Assembly (NCBI GenBank): GCA_945871455.1
Contig: CAMBXJ010000290.1
Coordinates: forward strand, 1-5,931
Direction of reading: 5' to 3'
Source: Asaia bogorensis
GTDB lineage: Bacteria; Pseudomonadota; Alphaproteobacteria; Acetobacterales; Acetobacteraceae
Length of the DNA stretch: 5,931 nucleotides
The notes under the pieces were generated by a model. It saw only the letters and a program-made list of their open reading frames with translations. It did not search any database and was not told the origin of the DNA. The number at the start of each line of letters is the position of its first letter. Positions within the stretch are counted from its first letter, which is position 1. The translations under genes and the position numbers were made by a program. Below, piece after piece: positions 1 to 5,593 of this stretch.

Positions 1-7
1 CCGATTC

Positions 8-1489
8 ATGAGCCGCTTCATCGGTGCCATCGACCAGGGCACCACATCCAGCCGTTTCATCGTGTTCGATCGCGCCGGCACCACCGTTGCCCATGCCCAG
101 CGGGAACACCGGCAGATTTTCCCGCAACCTGGCTGGGTAGAGCACGACCCGGTGGAAATCCGCGACAACATCCTGATCGTCATCGAGCAGGCATTGCGGG
201 AGGCGGGCTTGACGCCGAGCGATCTGGCGGCGGTGGGGGTGACGAACCAGCGGGAAACCACGGTGCTGTGGGACCGCTTGACCGGCTGGCCGGTGCACAA
301 CGCGCTGGTCTGGCAGGATACGCGGGTGGATCCTCTGGTCGCCGAATATGCCCGTCATGGCGGCCCGGATCGGTTCCGCGCCAAGACCGGGCTACCGCTG
401 GCCAGCTATTTCTCGGCCCTGAAACTGCGCTGGCTGCTGGACAACGTCCAAGGCGCTCGCGCCAGGGCCGAGGCCGGCGGTCTGCTGTTCGGCACCATCG
501 ACAGTTGGATCCTGTGGACCCTGACCGGACAGCACATCACCGACGTCACCAATGCCAGCCGCACGCAGTTGATGGATCTTGCCACCCTGGAATGGGACGA
601 CGCGCTGCTGGCGGCGTTCGGCATCCCCCGCGCCGTGCTGCCGTCCATCGTCCCATCGTCGATGGTGTATGGACGGGCCCGCGCGCCGCTGGATGGGGTG
701 CCGGTCGCTGGCATCCTGGGCGACCAGCAGGCCGCGCTGATGGGGCAGGCCTGCTTCGAACCGGGGGAGGCCAAGAACACCTACGGCACGGGTTGCTTCC
801 TGCTGATGCACACCGGCACCCAGCCGACGCAATCCCGCCACGGGTTGCTGACCACGGTAGCGGCAAAGTTGGGCGATGCGCCGGCGACCTATGCGCTGGA
901 AGGCTCCATCGCGGTGACCGGTGCCCTGGTGCAATGGCTGCGGGACAATCTGGGGATCATCAAGGCCAGTGAGGACATTGAAGCGCTGGCGAACTCCGTC
1001 CCCGACAATGGCGATGTGTATTTCGTCCCGGCCTTTTCCGGCCTGTATGCGCCCTATTGGCGGGCCGATGCGCGTGGGGTGATCGCCGGGCTGACCCGGT
1101 TCGCCTCGGCCGGGCATCTGGCCCGGGCGGCGCTGGAGGCGACGGCGTTCCAGACCATGGATGTGGTCCGCGCGATGGAGAAGGATTGCGGGTTTCCGCT
1201 GCGCGGCCTGCGGGTGGATGGCGGCATGGTGGTCAACGAGACCCTGATGCAGTTCCAGTCCGATATCCTGGACGTGCCGGTGGTGCGCCCAGGCGCGATC
1301 GAGACCACCGCCCTCGGTGCCGCTTATGCCGCGGGGCTGGCGGTGGGTTACTGGAAGGGCCTGGACGATCTGCGAGAGAACTGGGTCGCGGCTCGCCATT
1401 GGGTGCCCGGGATGGACCAGGGCCGGCGCGCGGACCTGGCAGGGGCCTGGGCGAAGGCGGTGGATCGGTCGTTGGGGTGGCGGACGTGA
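8..1489 (+). CDS. glpK: Glycerol kinase (ATP:glycerol 3-phosphotransferase)
   Basis: Cytoplasmic FGGY-family kinase that phosphorylates glycerol to sn-glycerol 3-phosphate, the entry step of glycerol catabolism. At 493 residues it is close to the usual length of about 500. Visible motifs are the N-terminal phosphate-binding loop [11 protein letters not shown] (residues 6-16), NQRETT (80-85) with the glycerol-binding Arg82/Glu83 pair, the FGGY signature around [12 protein letters not shown] (135-146), Tyr134, GDQQAAL (238-244) with the expected catalytic Asp239, NTYGTG (257-262), and VDGGMVVNE (403-411) near the second FGGY signature. The glycine-rich loop that binds the allosteric inhibitor fructose-1,6-bisphosphate in the E. 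coli enzyme (GGKGGTR-like, just before the GDQQ motif) is not recognisable here. The ATG at position 8 puts the phosphate loop where the family has it. Only seven bases lie upstream, so the ribosome binding site and promoter cannot be judged. The next gene starts 231 nt downstream, beyond a palindromic repeat, so co-transcription with the transporter is not implied. Confidence 0.97.
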   Translation: MSRFIGAIDQGTTSSRFIVFDRAGTTVAHAQREHRQIFPQPGWVEHDPVEIRDNILIVIEQALREAGLTPSDLAAVGVTNQRETTVLWDRLTGWPVHNALVWQDTRVDPLVAEYARHGGPDRFRAKTGLPLASYFSALKLRWLLDNVQGARARAEAGGLLFGTIDSWILWTLTGQHITDVTNASRTQLMDLATLEWDDALLAAFGIPRAVLPSIVPSSMVYGRARAPLDGVPVAGILGDQQAALMGQACFEPGEAKNTYGTGCFLLMHTGTQPTQSRHGLLTTVAAKLGDAPATYALEGSIAVTGALVQWLRDNLGIIKASEDIEALANSVPDNGDVYFVPAFSGLYAPYWRADARGVIAGLTRFASAGHLARAALEATAFQTMDVVRAMEKDCGFPLRGLRVDGGMVVNETLMQFQSDILDVPVVRPGAIETTALGAAYAAGLAVGYWKGLDDLRENWVAARHWVPGMDQGRRADLAGAWAKAVDRSLGWRT

Positions 1490-1550
1490 TGGGGTGCGGG
1501 GTCCGGGCTGGGTCGGTAAGGGGCCGCGGTAGTTACACGATTCGGTGGCT

Positions 1551-1671
1551 GGAGAAACTTCTCCCCCTCCCCTTGCGAGAGGGGGTTGGGGGGAGGGGTT
1601 GCGCGCAATTTCCGTGCCAATGTACCCCTCCCCCCGCTTCCTCTCGCAAGGGGAGGGGGAGAATTTTCTCC
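1551..1671. repeat. Large imperfect palindrome, C/G-rich dispersed-repeat type
   Basis: The left arm (1551-1599) and right arm (1624-1671) are reverse complements over about 43 of 49 positions, with one mismatch near the outer end, a short mismatched patch with a one-base gap near 1583-1587, and a 24-nt loop. The arms contain CTCCCCTTGCGAGAG on the left and its complement on the right, ending in runs of G or C. From memory this resembles an interspersed palindromic repeat found in many copies in GC-rich alphaproteobacterial genomes, where it yields spurious proline/arginine/glycine-rich reading frames. It fills much of the 1490-1720 gap between glpK and the transporter genes. As RNA it would form a very stable hairpin. 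No T-run follows it, so it is not a standard intrinsic terminator, though it could slow transcription or protect 3' ends. Confidence 0.88.
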
Positions 1672-1720
1672 CGCGGACCTGCCTGGCACCTGATTTTCTC
1701 CGGCCATATCCCACACCAGG

Positions 1721-2548
1721 ATGTCTGATGACCGCAGGGGCATAACGGGGGGCATAACGGGGTGGCACCGGTTTAGGCTCTCCGTGGTGGTTCGTTTGCT
1801 GATCCTCCTTGCGCTATCGACCCACCTCCTCCCAACCGCCCAAGCCGCGACCCGCGTCGTGTCGCTGAACCTGTGCACCGATCAGATGCTGGTTCTGCTG
1901 GCGCCGGAAAAGATCGCCGCGCTGTCGATCCTGGCCCGGGACCCCGTGCTGTCATTCGTCGCCCCCCAGGCCCAGGCGCTGCCCATCGTCCGCCCCTCGG
2001 CCGAGGCGGTGTTGCGCCTGCGTCCGGATCTGGTCCTGGCCGGGCCGTATGGCGCGCAGACCGTGCTGGGATTGTTGGAACAACGCGGCGTGCGCGTGGT
2101 CCGCCTGGACCTGCCGCGGGATTTTCCCGGCATCCGCGCCTTCACCCGCGCCCTGGCCACCGCGTTGGACGCCCGCGATCGGGGCGAGGCGCTGATCGCC
2201 GCCATGGACCAGGTTCTGGCGGAACCGCCAATCCGCCCCTCTCCGATCACCGCCGTCGCCTGGCAGCCGCGCGGCTACACCGCCGGTCCGGACAGCCTGA
2301 TGCAGGCGGTGTTTCAGGCGGCCGAACTGACCAACGGTTCCAACGGGCGGCGCCTGGCGTTGGAGGCGCTGGTCCGCCACCCGCCCGACATCCTGGTGGT
2401 GTCCGGCATGCCCGCATTTCCATCCCTGGCGACAGACCTCCTGGACCATCCGTCGCTGGCTGAAATCCCTCGCCGGGTGGTGCCCAGCGCGCTGACGATT
2501 TGCGCGGGACCGTTCACGGCGGGGGCGGTGGCGTTGCTGTCGCGATGA
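1721..2548 (+). CDS. btuF: Periplasmic substrate-binding protein of a corrinoid-type ABC importer (BtuF-like)
   Basis: Helical-backbone periplasmic binding protein of the BtuF/FecB/FepB group (COG0614). It would capture the ligand in the periplasm and deliver it to the permease encoded next. It has 275 residues from this ATG. A hydrophobic signal segment (about 21-40) ends in the Sec cleavage motif AQA at 40-42, giving a mature protein of about 233 residues; there is no lipobox cysteine. The mature protein opens with RVVSLNLCTDQ (45-55), followed by a first lobe with RPDLVLAG (101-108), a connecting helix (about 135-165), and a second lobe with WQPRGYTAGP (181-190) and LEALVRHPPDILVV (214-227). 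The start is uncertain: ATG 1721 has no good ribosome binding site, and the first 20 codons cover a 12-bp tandem repeat encoding GITGGITG. GTG at 1784 or 1787 would give a shorter n-region. The cobalamin assignment rests mainly on the adjacent adenosyltransferase; siderophore or haem remains possible. Confidence 0.88.
   Translation: MSDDRRGITGGITGWHRFRLSVVVRLLILLALSTHLLPTAQAATRVVSLNLCTDQMLVLLAPEKIAALSILARDPVLSFVAPQAQALPIVRPSAEAVLRLRPDLVLAGPYGAQTVLGLLEQRGVRVVRLDLPRDFPGIRAFTRALATALDARDRGEALIAAMDQVLAEPPIRPSPITAVAWQPRGYTAGPDSLMQAVFQAAELTNGSNGRRLALEALVRHPPDILVVSGMPAFPSLATDLLDHPSLAEIPRRVVPSALTICAGPFTAGAVALLSR
1739..1762 (+). repeat. Perfect 12-bp tandem repeat (two copies)
   Basis: GGCATAACGGGG occurs twice head to tail at 1739-1750 and 1751-1762 with no mismatch. 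If translation starts at ATG 1721, it encodes the doubled tetrapeptide GITG within the n-region of the signal peptide. Perfect identity suggests a recent slippage event. It adds length to the signal peptide or, if the real start lies downstream, to the untranslated leader. Confidence 0.85.
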
Positions 2549-2619
2549 TCGACCCGTTGGCAGGCCCCGACCGGACGGTGGGCCGATACGCTGCCCCGGT
2601 TGTTCGGCTCGCCCGATGA
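2545..2619 (+). other. 24-codon coupling mini-ORF between binding protein and permease
   Basis: An ATG at 2545 overlaps the TGA stop of the binding-protein gene (ATGA, 2545-2548). The frame runs 24 codons, beginning MIDPLAGPD, to a TGA at 2617-2619 that overlaps the permease ATG at 2616 (ATGA again). No good Shine-Dalgarno sequence precedes the permease ATG, so a ribosome terminating on this mini-ORF could re-initiate on the permease. Whether the peptide has any function is unknown. Alternatives are chance, or the remains of a former permease start. The reading frame and overlaps are seen directly; the coupling role is inferred. Confidence 0.4.
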
Positions 2620-3554
2620 TCGGACGCCTGGCCGTGCTGCTGGTCGGAGCCTCGGCGCTGTCGCTGCTGGTTGGCGACGGGTTTATCGGAACCGCGCCCT
2701 GGCCCGTGATGATCGATATCCGGCTGCCGCGCATCCTGCTCGCGGTGCTGGTCGGTGGCGGGCTGGGCCTGTCAGGCGCCGTGTTGCAGGGCGTGTTGCG
2801 CAATCCGCTGGCCGATCCGGGCTTGCTGGGGGTCACCGGGTCGGCCGGCCTTGGCGCCGTGGTGGTGTTCTATTGGGGCATCGCCGCCGCCTTCGCGCCC
2901 GCCTTGCCGCTGGGTGGCCTGGCCGGTGCCGTGGCCGGAACTGGCTGTCTGATGCTGTTCGCCGGCCGCACCCCGTCCGGCCCGTCGCTGATCCTGGCCG
3001 GAGTCGCCGTGTCCGCCGTGGCCGGGGCGCTGCTGACCCTGGCCCTGACCCTGGCGCCCAACCCGTTCGCGCTGGCCGAGGTGACGTTCTGGCTCCTCGG
3101 CGGGCTGGAAAACCGCACTCTGTTCCATGTTGCCCTCGCCGCGCCGCCGATCCTGCTGGGGGCGGCGATCCTGCTGCGGTTGGGTCCGGGTCTGGACGCG
3201 CTCAGCCTGGGCGAGGACACCGCCGCCAGCCTGGGCGTGCCAGTCGGGCGCACCCTGATCCTGGCCGCTTCCGGCACCGCCTTGGCCGCCGGTGCCGGGG
3301 CATCCGTCGCCGGCGGAATCGGATTTGTCGGCCTGGTCGTCCCGCATCTGCTGCGCGCCCGGATGGGAGAACGCCCCAGCGCCATCCTGCCCGCCGCGTT
3401 CCTGGCAGGGGGGTGCCTGCTGCTCGCCGCCGACACCTTGCTGCGGCTGCTGCCCTGGGTGCTGCCCCTGTCGCAATCCCCGCCGCTCGGAGCCCTGACC
3501 GCGCTATTCGGCACGCCCTTCCTGGTCATGATCGCTCGGCGGATGGCACCGTGA
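2616..3554 (+). CDS. btuC: FecCD/BtuC-family ABC transporter permease
   Basis: Inner-membrane permease of the vitamin B12/iron-siderophore importer family, which normally works as a homodimer with about ten transmembrane helices per subunit. It has 312 residues, slightly short of the usual 320-340 because of a brief N-terminus. Family hallmarks in order: a first helix ending SLLVGDGFIG (16-25), RLPRILLAVLVGGGLGLSG (36-54), LQGVLRNPLADPGLLGVT (57-74), the LGEDTAASLGV loop (198-208) that contacts the ATPase, GGIGFVGLVVPHLLR (233-247), and LGALTALFGTPF (291-302) near the C-terminus. Hydrophobic segments cover most of the rest. The ATG at 2616 leaves only a few residues before the first helix and is reached through a 24-codon mini-ORF that overlaps it. 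The stop overlaps the GTG of a duplicated ATPase start. Family is clear; the corrinoid substrate is inferred from context. Confidence 0.94.
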   Translation: MIGRLAVLLVGASALSLLVGDGFIGTAPWPVMIDIRLPRILLAVLVGGGLGLSGAVLQGVLRNPLADPGLLGVTGSAGLGAVVVFYWGIAAAFAPALPLGGLAGAVAGTGCLMLFAGRTPSGPSLILAGVAVSAVAGALLTLALTLAPNPFALAEVTFWLLGGLENRTLFHVALAAPPILLGAAILLRLGPGLDALSLGEDTAASLGVPVGRTLILAASGTALAAGAGASVAGGIGFVGLVVPHLLRARMGERPSAILPAAFLAGGCLLLAADTLLRLLPWVLPLSQSPPLGALTALFGTPFLVMIARRMAP

Positions 3555-3598
3555 TCGGACGGACCCTTCAGACCGTCACCCCGGGGAAGCGCACGTGA
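3551..3598 (+). other. 15-codon relict mini-ORF from the duplicated ATPase start
   Basis: GTG at 3551 overlaps the permease TGA (GTGA, 3551-3554). It opens a 15-codon frame reading MIGRTLQTVTPGKRT, ending at TGA 3596-3598, which overlaps the ATPase GTG at 3595. Its product parallels the ATPase N-terminus MIGLTRQTVTVGTRT, as expected from the tandem duplication. A purine-rich GGGGAAG at 3583-3589 inside it is well placed as a ribosome binding site for the ATPase GTG. It probably acts, if at all, as a translational relay; a functional peptide is unlikely. Confidence 0.5.
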
Positions 3599-3638
3599 TC
3601 GGACTGACCCGGCAGACCGTTACCGTGGGGACGCGCAC
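3551..3638 (+). repeat. 44-bp tandem duplication of the ATPase gene start
   Basis: Copy 1 (3551-3594) and copy 2 (3595-3638) sit directly head to tail and match at 37 of 44 positions. Both begin GTGATCGGAC and end GCGCAC. Copy 2 contains the start codon and first 14 codons of the ATPase gene; copy 1 begins with a GTG overlapping the permease stop codon. Because 44 is not a multiple of three, copy 1 is out of frame with the ATPase and reads into a stop exactly at the second GTG. The simplest reading is an ancestral GTGA stop/start overlap that was duplicated and then drifted. Confidence 0.9.
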
Positions 3639-4287
3639 CATCCTGCGCGACGTGACGTTCGCGCCCCGCCCCGGCGCGTTGACCGCGCTTTGTGGCCCGA
3701 ACGGCGCCGGCAAAACCACCCTGTTGCGCGCCCTGGCGGGCCTGCTGCCGCATATGTCCCCGGGCATCGCCCGCCCCGACCCCACCCGTGTCGTCTATCT
3801 TCCCCAATCCGCCCGCTCGGCCTGGGGCCTGACGGTGCGCCAGGTCGCCGAACTGGGCCGCATCCCGCATCGCGACCGCCGCCCCGAACCGGTCGATCGC
3901 GCTCTGCATCTTTGCGGTGTCGAGGCATTGCGCGACACACGCATCGATCGCATTTCGGGCGGAGAGATGCGACGGGCCATGCTCGCCCGTGCCTTCGCCA
4001 CCGAACCCGAGGTGTTCTTGCTGGATGAACCAACCGCCGATCTTGATCCCGCCGCGGCCCATGACGTGATGGGCCTGCTGCGCCGGACCGCCGATGCGGG
4101 ATCGGCGGTGGTGGTCGTGCTGCATGCGATCGACCTGGCACTGCGCTACGCCGACCGGGTCGTGCTGCTGAGGGACGGGCGGATCGAGGCCGACGTGCCA
4201 GCGAGCCAGGCTCTGCCCAAAGCCGCCGCCCTGTTCGGCCTGCCCTATGGTTTGGACCCGACGCCGCGCCTGTTGCCGCCGGACTGA
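3595..4287 (+). CDS. btuD: ABC transporter ATP-binding protein (BtuD/FecE-like)
   Basis: Cytoplasmic ATPase that drives the permease. At 230 residues it is a little shorter than typical family members of about 250. All nucleotide-binding motifs are intact: Walker A GPNGAGKTT (34-42), the Q-loop glutamine in LPQSA (Q71), signature ISGGEMRRAML (120-130), Walker B FLLDEP with the D-loop (141-151), and the switch histidine H177 in VLHAIDLA. The GTG start gives MIGLTRQTV, with the conserved first strand and TILRDVTF following as in the family. It is preceded by a GGGGAAG purine tract inside the duplicated segment and by a 15-codon mini-ORF that overlaps its start. Its stop overlaps the TonB gene by one base (TGATG), so these genes are almost certainly co-transcribed and translationally coupled. 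Substrate is inferred from neighbours. Confidence 0.95.
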   Translation: MIGLTRQTVTVGTRTILRDVTFAPRPGALTALCGPNGAGKTTLLRALAGLLPHMSPGIARPDPTRVVYLPQSARSAWGLTVRQVAELGRIPHRDRRPEPVDRALHLCGVEALRDTRIDRISGGEMRRAMLARAFATEPEVFLLDEPTADLDPAAAHDVMGLLRRTADAGSAVVVVLHAIDLALRYADRVVLLRDGRIEADVPASQALPKAAALFGLPYGLDPTPRLLPPD

Positions 4288-5252
4288 TGCGCCGGTCCTT
4301 CGCGATCGCCGTCGTTGCATCCCTGCTGCTGCACGTCTTGCCGCTGGTGACGTTCCTGCTGTGGCACGAACCGGCCCGGATGGTCACGGAGCAACCGGCC
4401 CCGCCGCCCCCAACCGAGCAAGGCACGGTGGAACTGTTGATGGTCGAGCAGGAGGGTGCCGGCGAACCGCAGACCGCCCCACAAGAACCGCCGCAAGAAC
4501 CGCCACGGGAGGAAACCACCCCGGAGCCTCCCGCCGCCCCGCCACCGGCCACGATCGTCGCCGACTCGCTGCCGTTGCCGCCGCCGCCACCCCCATTCCC
4601 ACCACCGGAAGCGTCGAGGCTTCCGGAACCGCCCCCGCCACCCCCGCCTCCGCCGGAATTGTCGGATCTTCCGGAACCGCCACCCCCGCCCCCGCTGGAA
4701 TTGTCGGATCTTCCACGGCCACCCCCACCACCGCCGGAATTGCCGGAGATTCCGAAGCCACCATCGCCGCTGCCGGAGCCGCCACCTCCTGTGCCGGAAC
4801 GTCCTGACGCCCCGCCGCCCAGGCAGCCCGACCCCGAGCCGCGGCCCGCGCGGGAGCGGCCGGATGCAAAGACGACGACCGCCAACGCGGCGCCAGCCCG
4901 GGAAGCGATAGCACCGGAGTTCAAGCTGGGAGGGACGGACAGTCCGTCCAACGCCATCGTTCTGGGCGACGCCGTGATTCCGGCCAGTCCGGACAACCAG
5001 TCCCGCAACCGCCCGCCGATCTATCCCATCGAGGCAACCCGGCGCGGCCAGCAGGGCACGGTCACACTGCTGATCCACGTGTCGCCGCTGGGCGTGTCCT
5101 TGGGTGCGGACGTGCTGCAAAGCTCTGGCTATCCGCTTCTGGACCGCGCCGCGCTGGACGCGATCACGACCTGGCGGTTCCGCCCGGCGGTGCGCAATGG
5201 TACGCCGGTGCCGTTCGAGATGCCGATGCGGTTCACATTCGCGCTGGAATAG
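4287..5252 (+). CDS. tonB: TonB energy-transducing protein with long proline-rich linker
   Basis: Inner-membrane-anchored periplasmic protein that passes proton-motive energy from ExbB/ExbD to TonB-dependent outer-membrane receptors. It has 321 residues, longer than E. coli TonB at 239. A single N-terminal membrane helix (about 5-25) has Ser12 and His16 in the S-x3-H spacing of the E. coli Ser16/His20 pair that is essential for coupling. Residues about 38-190 are a periplasmic linker dominated by proline runs, including a degenerate repeat of the form PELSDLPEPPPPPP. The C-terminal domain (about 240-321) shows YPIEATRRGQQGTV, the SSGYPLLDRAAL segment and TWRFRPAVRNGTPV, which are TonB_C hallmarks. 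It overlaps the ATPase stop by one base, so this TonB is probably dedicated to the same uptake system. No exbB, exbD or receptor gene lies in the window. A large antisense frame here is a compositional shadow. Confidence 0.95.
   Translation: MRRSFAIAVVASLLLHVLPLVTFLLWHEPARMVTEQPAPPPPTEQGTVELLMVEQEGAGEPQTAPQEPPQEPPREETTPEPPAAPPPATIVADSLPLPPPPPPFPPPEASRLPEPPPPPPPPPELSDLPEPPPPPPLELSDLPRPPPPPPELPEIPKPPSPLPEPPPPVPERPDAPPPRQPDPEPRPARERPDAKTTTANAAPAREAIAPEFKLGGTDSPSNAIVLGDAVIPASPDNQSRNRPPIYPIEATRRGQQGTVTLLIHVSPLGVSLGADVLQSSGYPLLDRAALDAITTWRFRPAVRNGTPVPFEMPMRFTFALE
4607..4774 (+). repeat. Degenerate in-frame repeats in the TonB proline-rich linker
   Basis: Four related units begin at about 4607, 4655, 4697 and 4736, with spacings of 48, 42 and 39 bp (16, 14 and 13 codons). 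The protein units have the pattern E-[AL]-[SP]-x-[LI]-P-[ERK] followed by a proline run: EASRLPE, ELSDLPE, ELSDLPR and ELPEIPK. Units two and three share GGAATTGTCGGATCTTCC exactly. All spacings are multiples of three, so the repeats can expand or shrink the linker without frameshift. Confidence 0.8.
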
Positions 5253-5260
5253 CACCTGCC

Positions 5261-5294
5261 GATGGTGCCATTGACCGGTGCACCGTCTTTGCTT
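5261..5294 (+). terminator. Possible intrinsic terminator after tonB
   Basis: GATGGTGC (5261-5268) pairs with GCACCGTC (5280-5287) through eight pairs, one of them G-U. The loop is 11 nt, and TTTGCTT follows. It begins nine bases after the tonB stop, a sensible place to end the transporter transcript. The T-run is short and interrupted, so strength is doubtful. An alternative stem, GCACC 5252-5256 with GGTGC 5264-5268, competes for the same left arm. Confidence 0.4.
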
Positions 5295-5359
5295 GGCATT
5301 GCGGCGTCAAGCTCGGCAACGACGAGGGGGCGCGCCGATCGGTGGATGTTTCGGACGCA

Positions 5360-5368
5360 TGATATAAT
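5360..5368 (+). promoter_or_regulatory. Candidate extended -10 promoter element
   Basis: TGATATAAT is a perfect extended -10 match (TGn followed by TATAAT) in an otherwise GC-rich region. No clear -35 hexamer sits 16-18 bp upstream, which extended -10 promoters can tolerate. A transcript from here would start near 5375 and carry the whole palindromic repeat in the leader of the adenosyltransferase gene. Confidence 0.4.
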
Positions 5369-5403
5369 ACCAACCGACCGAGCCAGTGACCCATGGCGAC
5401 AAC

Positions 5404-5505
5404 GGCCTCTGTCATTGCGAGCGCGGCGACGCAATCCAGGGCGCCAACCGGACCGATAGTGCCAGGCCCCTGGATTGCTTCGCTGCGCTCGCAATGACAG
5501 CGGCC
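5404..5505. repeat. Palindromic dispersed repeat (CHCERSEAIQ type)
   Basis: The 30-bp arms at 5411-5440 and 5469-5498 are reverse complements at 28 of 30 positions, around a 28-nt loop. Flanking GGCCTCT and AGCGGCC extend the match by 6 of 7. The left arm begins GTCATTGCGAGCGCGG and the right arm ends CTCGCAATGAC. Translated, the arms give CHCERGDAIQ and LDCFAALAMT, the well-known spurious peptides of a palindromic repeat scattered through many proteobacterial genomes. It carries no gene. In RNA it would form a long hairpin between tonB and the adenosyltransferase gene; no T-run follows it. Confidence 0.9.
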
Positions 5506-5531
5506 ACCCATAGGTCAGTCGTTGGGGCAGC

Positions 5532-5540
5532 TGCTATAAA
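5532..5540 (+). promoter_or_regulatory. Candidate extended -10 promoter for the adenosyltransferase gene
   Basis: TGCTATAAA fits TGn plus TATAAA, close to consensus. It lies downstream of the palindromic repeat and about 54 nt before the ATG at 5594, so a transcript would start near 5547 with a leader of roughly 45 nt. No recognisable -35 hexamer is present. It is better placed for the gene than the element near 5360. Confidence 0.4.
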
Positions 5541-5580
5541 TCGCCCGGCCCATTCGGCCGTTACCCATCGGCCATCTTAC

Positions 5581-5586
5581 AAAGGA
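5581..5586 (+). promoter_or_regulatory. Ribosome binding site of the adenosyltransferase gene
   Basis: AAAGGA lies seven bases before the ATG at 5594. It is the clearest Shine-Dalgarno sequence in the window and fixes the start of a gene that runs off the edge. Confidence 0.7.
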
Positions 5587-5593
5587 CTCGATC

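Larger units (their letters stand above)
5253..5593. other. Intergenic region with no credible gene
   Basis: These 341 nt between tonB and the adenosyltransferase gene hold no convincing coding region. The short frames that cross it translate the palindromic repeat or have no family resemblance. What it does contain, in order, is a hairpin followed by a short T-run just after tonB, an extended -10 promoter match near 5360, the palindromic repeat at 5404-5505, a second extended -10 match near 5532, and a ribosome binding site. No B12-box-like segment of a cobalamin riboswitch could be found by eye. Confidence 0.7.

Noticed and set aside
1490..1720. CRISPR array or insertion sequence in the gap after glpK
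   Set aside because: There is only one inverted repeat, no regularly spaced direct repeats, and no transposase frame or target duplication that I can see.
1545..1745. Short plus-strand frame giving SPPPLARGGWGEG-type peptide
   Set aside because: It translates the arms of the palindromic repeat; such peptides are common spurious annotations.
392..1768. Long minus-strand open frame of 458 codons across glpK and the intergenic palindrome
   Set aside because: It lies antisense to a well-supported glpK, has low-complexity Arg/Gln/Gly/Pro content, and resembles no family. It is a product of high GC codon bias.
2600..3598. Plus-strand frame of 332 codons overlapping the permease gene
   Set aside because: It is an Arg/Gly/Pro-rich shadow in another frame. 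The permease frame carries all FecCD motifs and hydrophobic helices.
3620..5008. Long minus-strand frame of 462 codons with glycine/serine-rich runs
   Set aside because: The glycine runs are simply the complement of the proline codons of tonB, and the rest is antisense to the ATPase gene.
5253..5593. Cobalamin riboswitch upstream of the adenosyltransferase gene
   Set aside because: I looked for a B12-box-like segment and associated stems and found only an unconvincing GCCAGTGACCC near 5383; most of the space is taken by the palindromic repeat.
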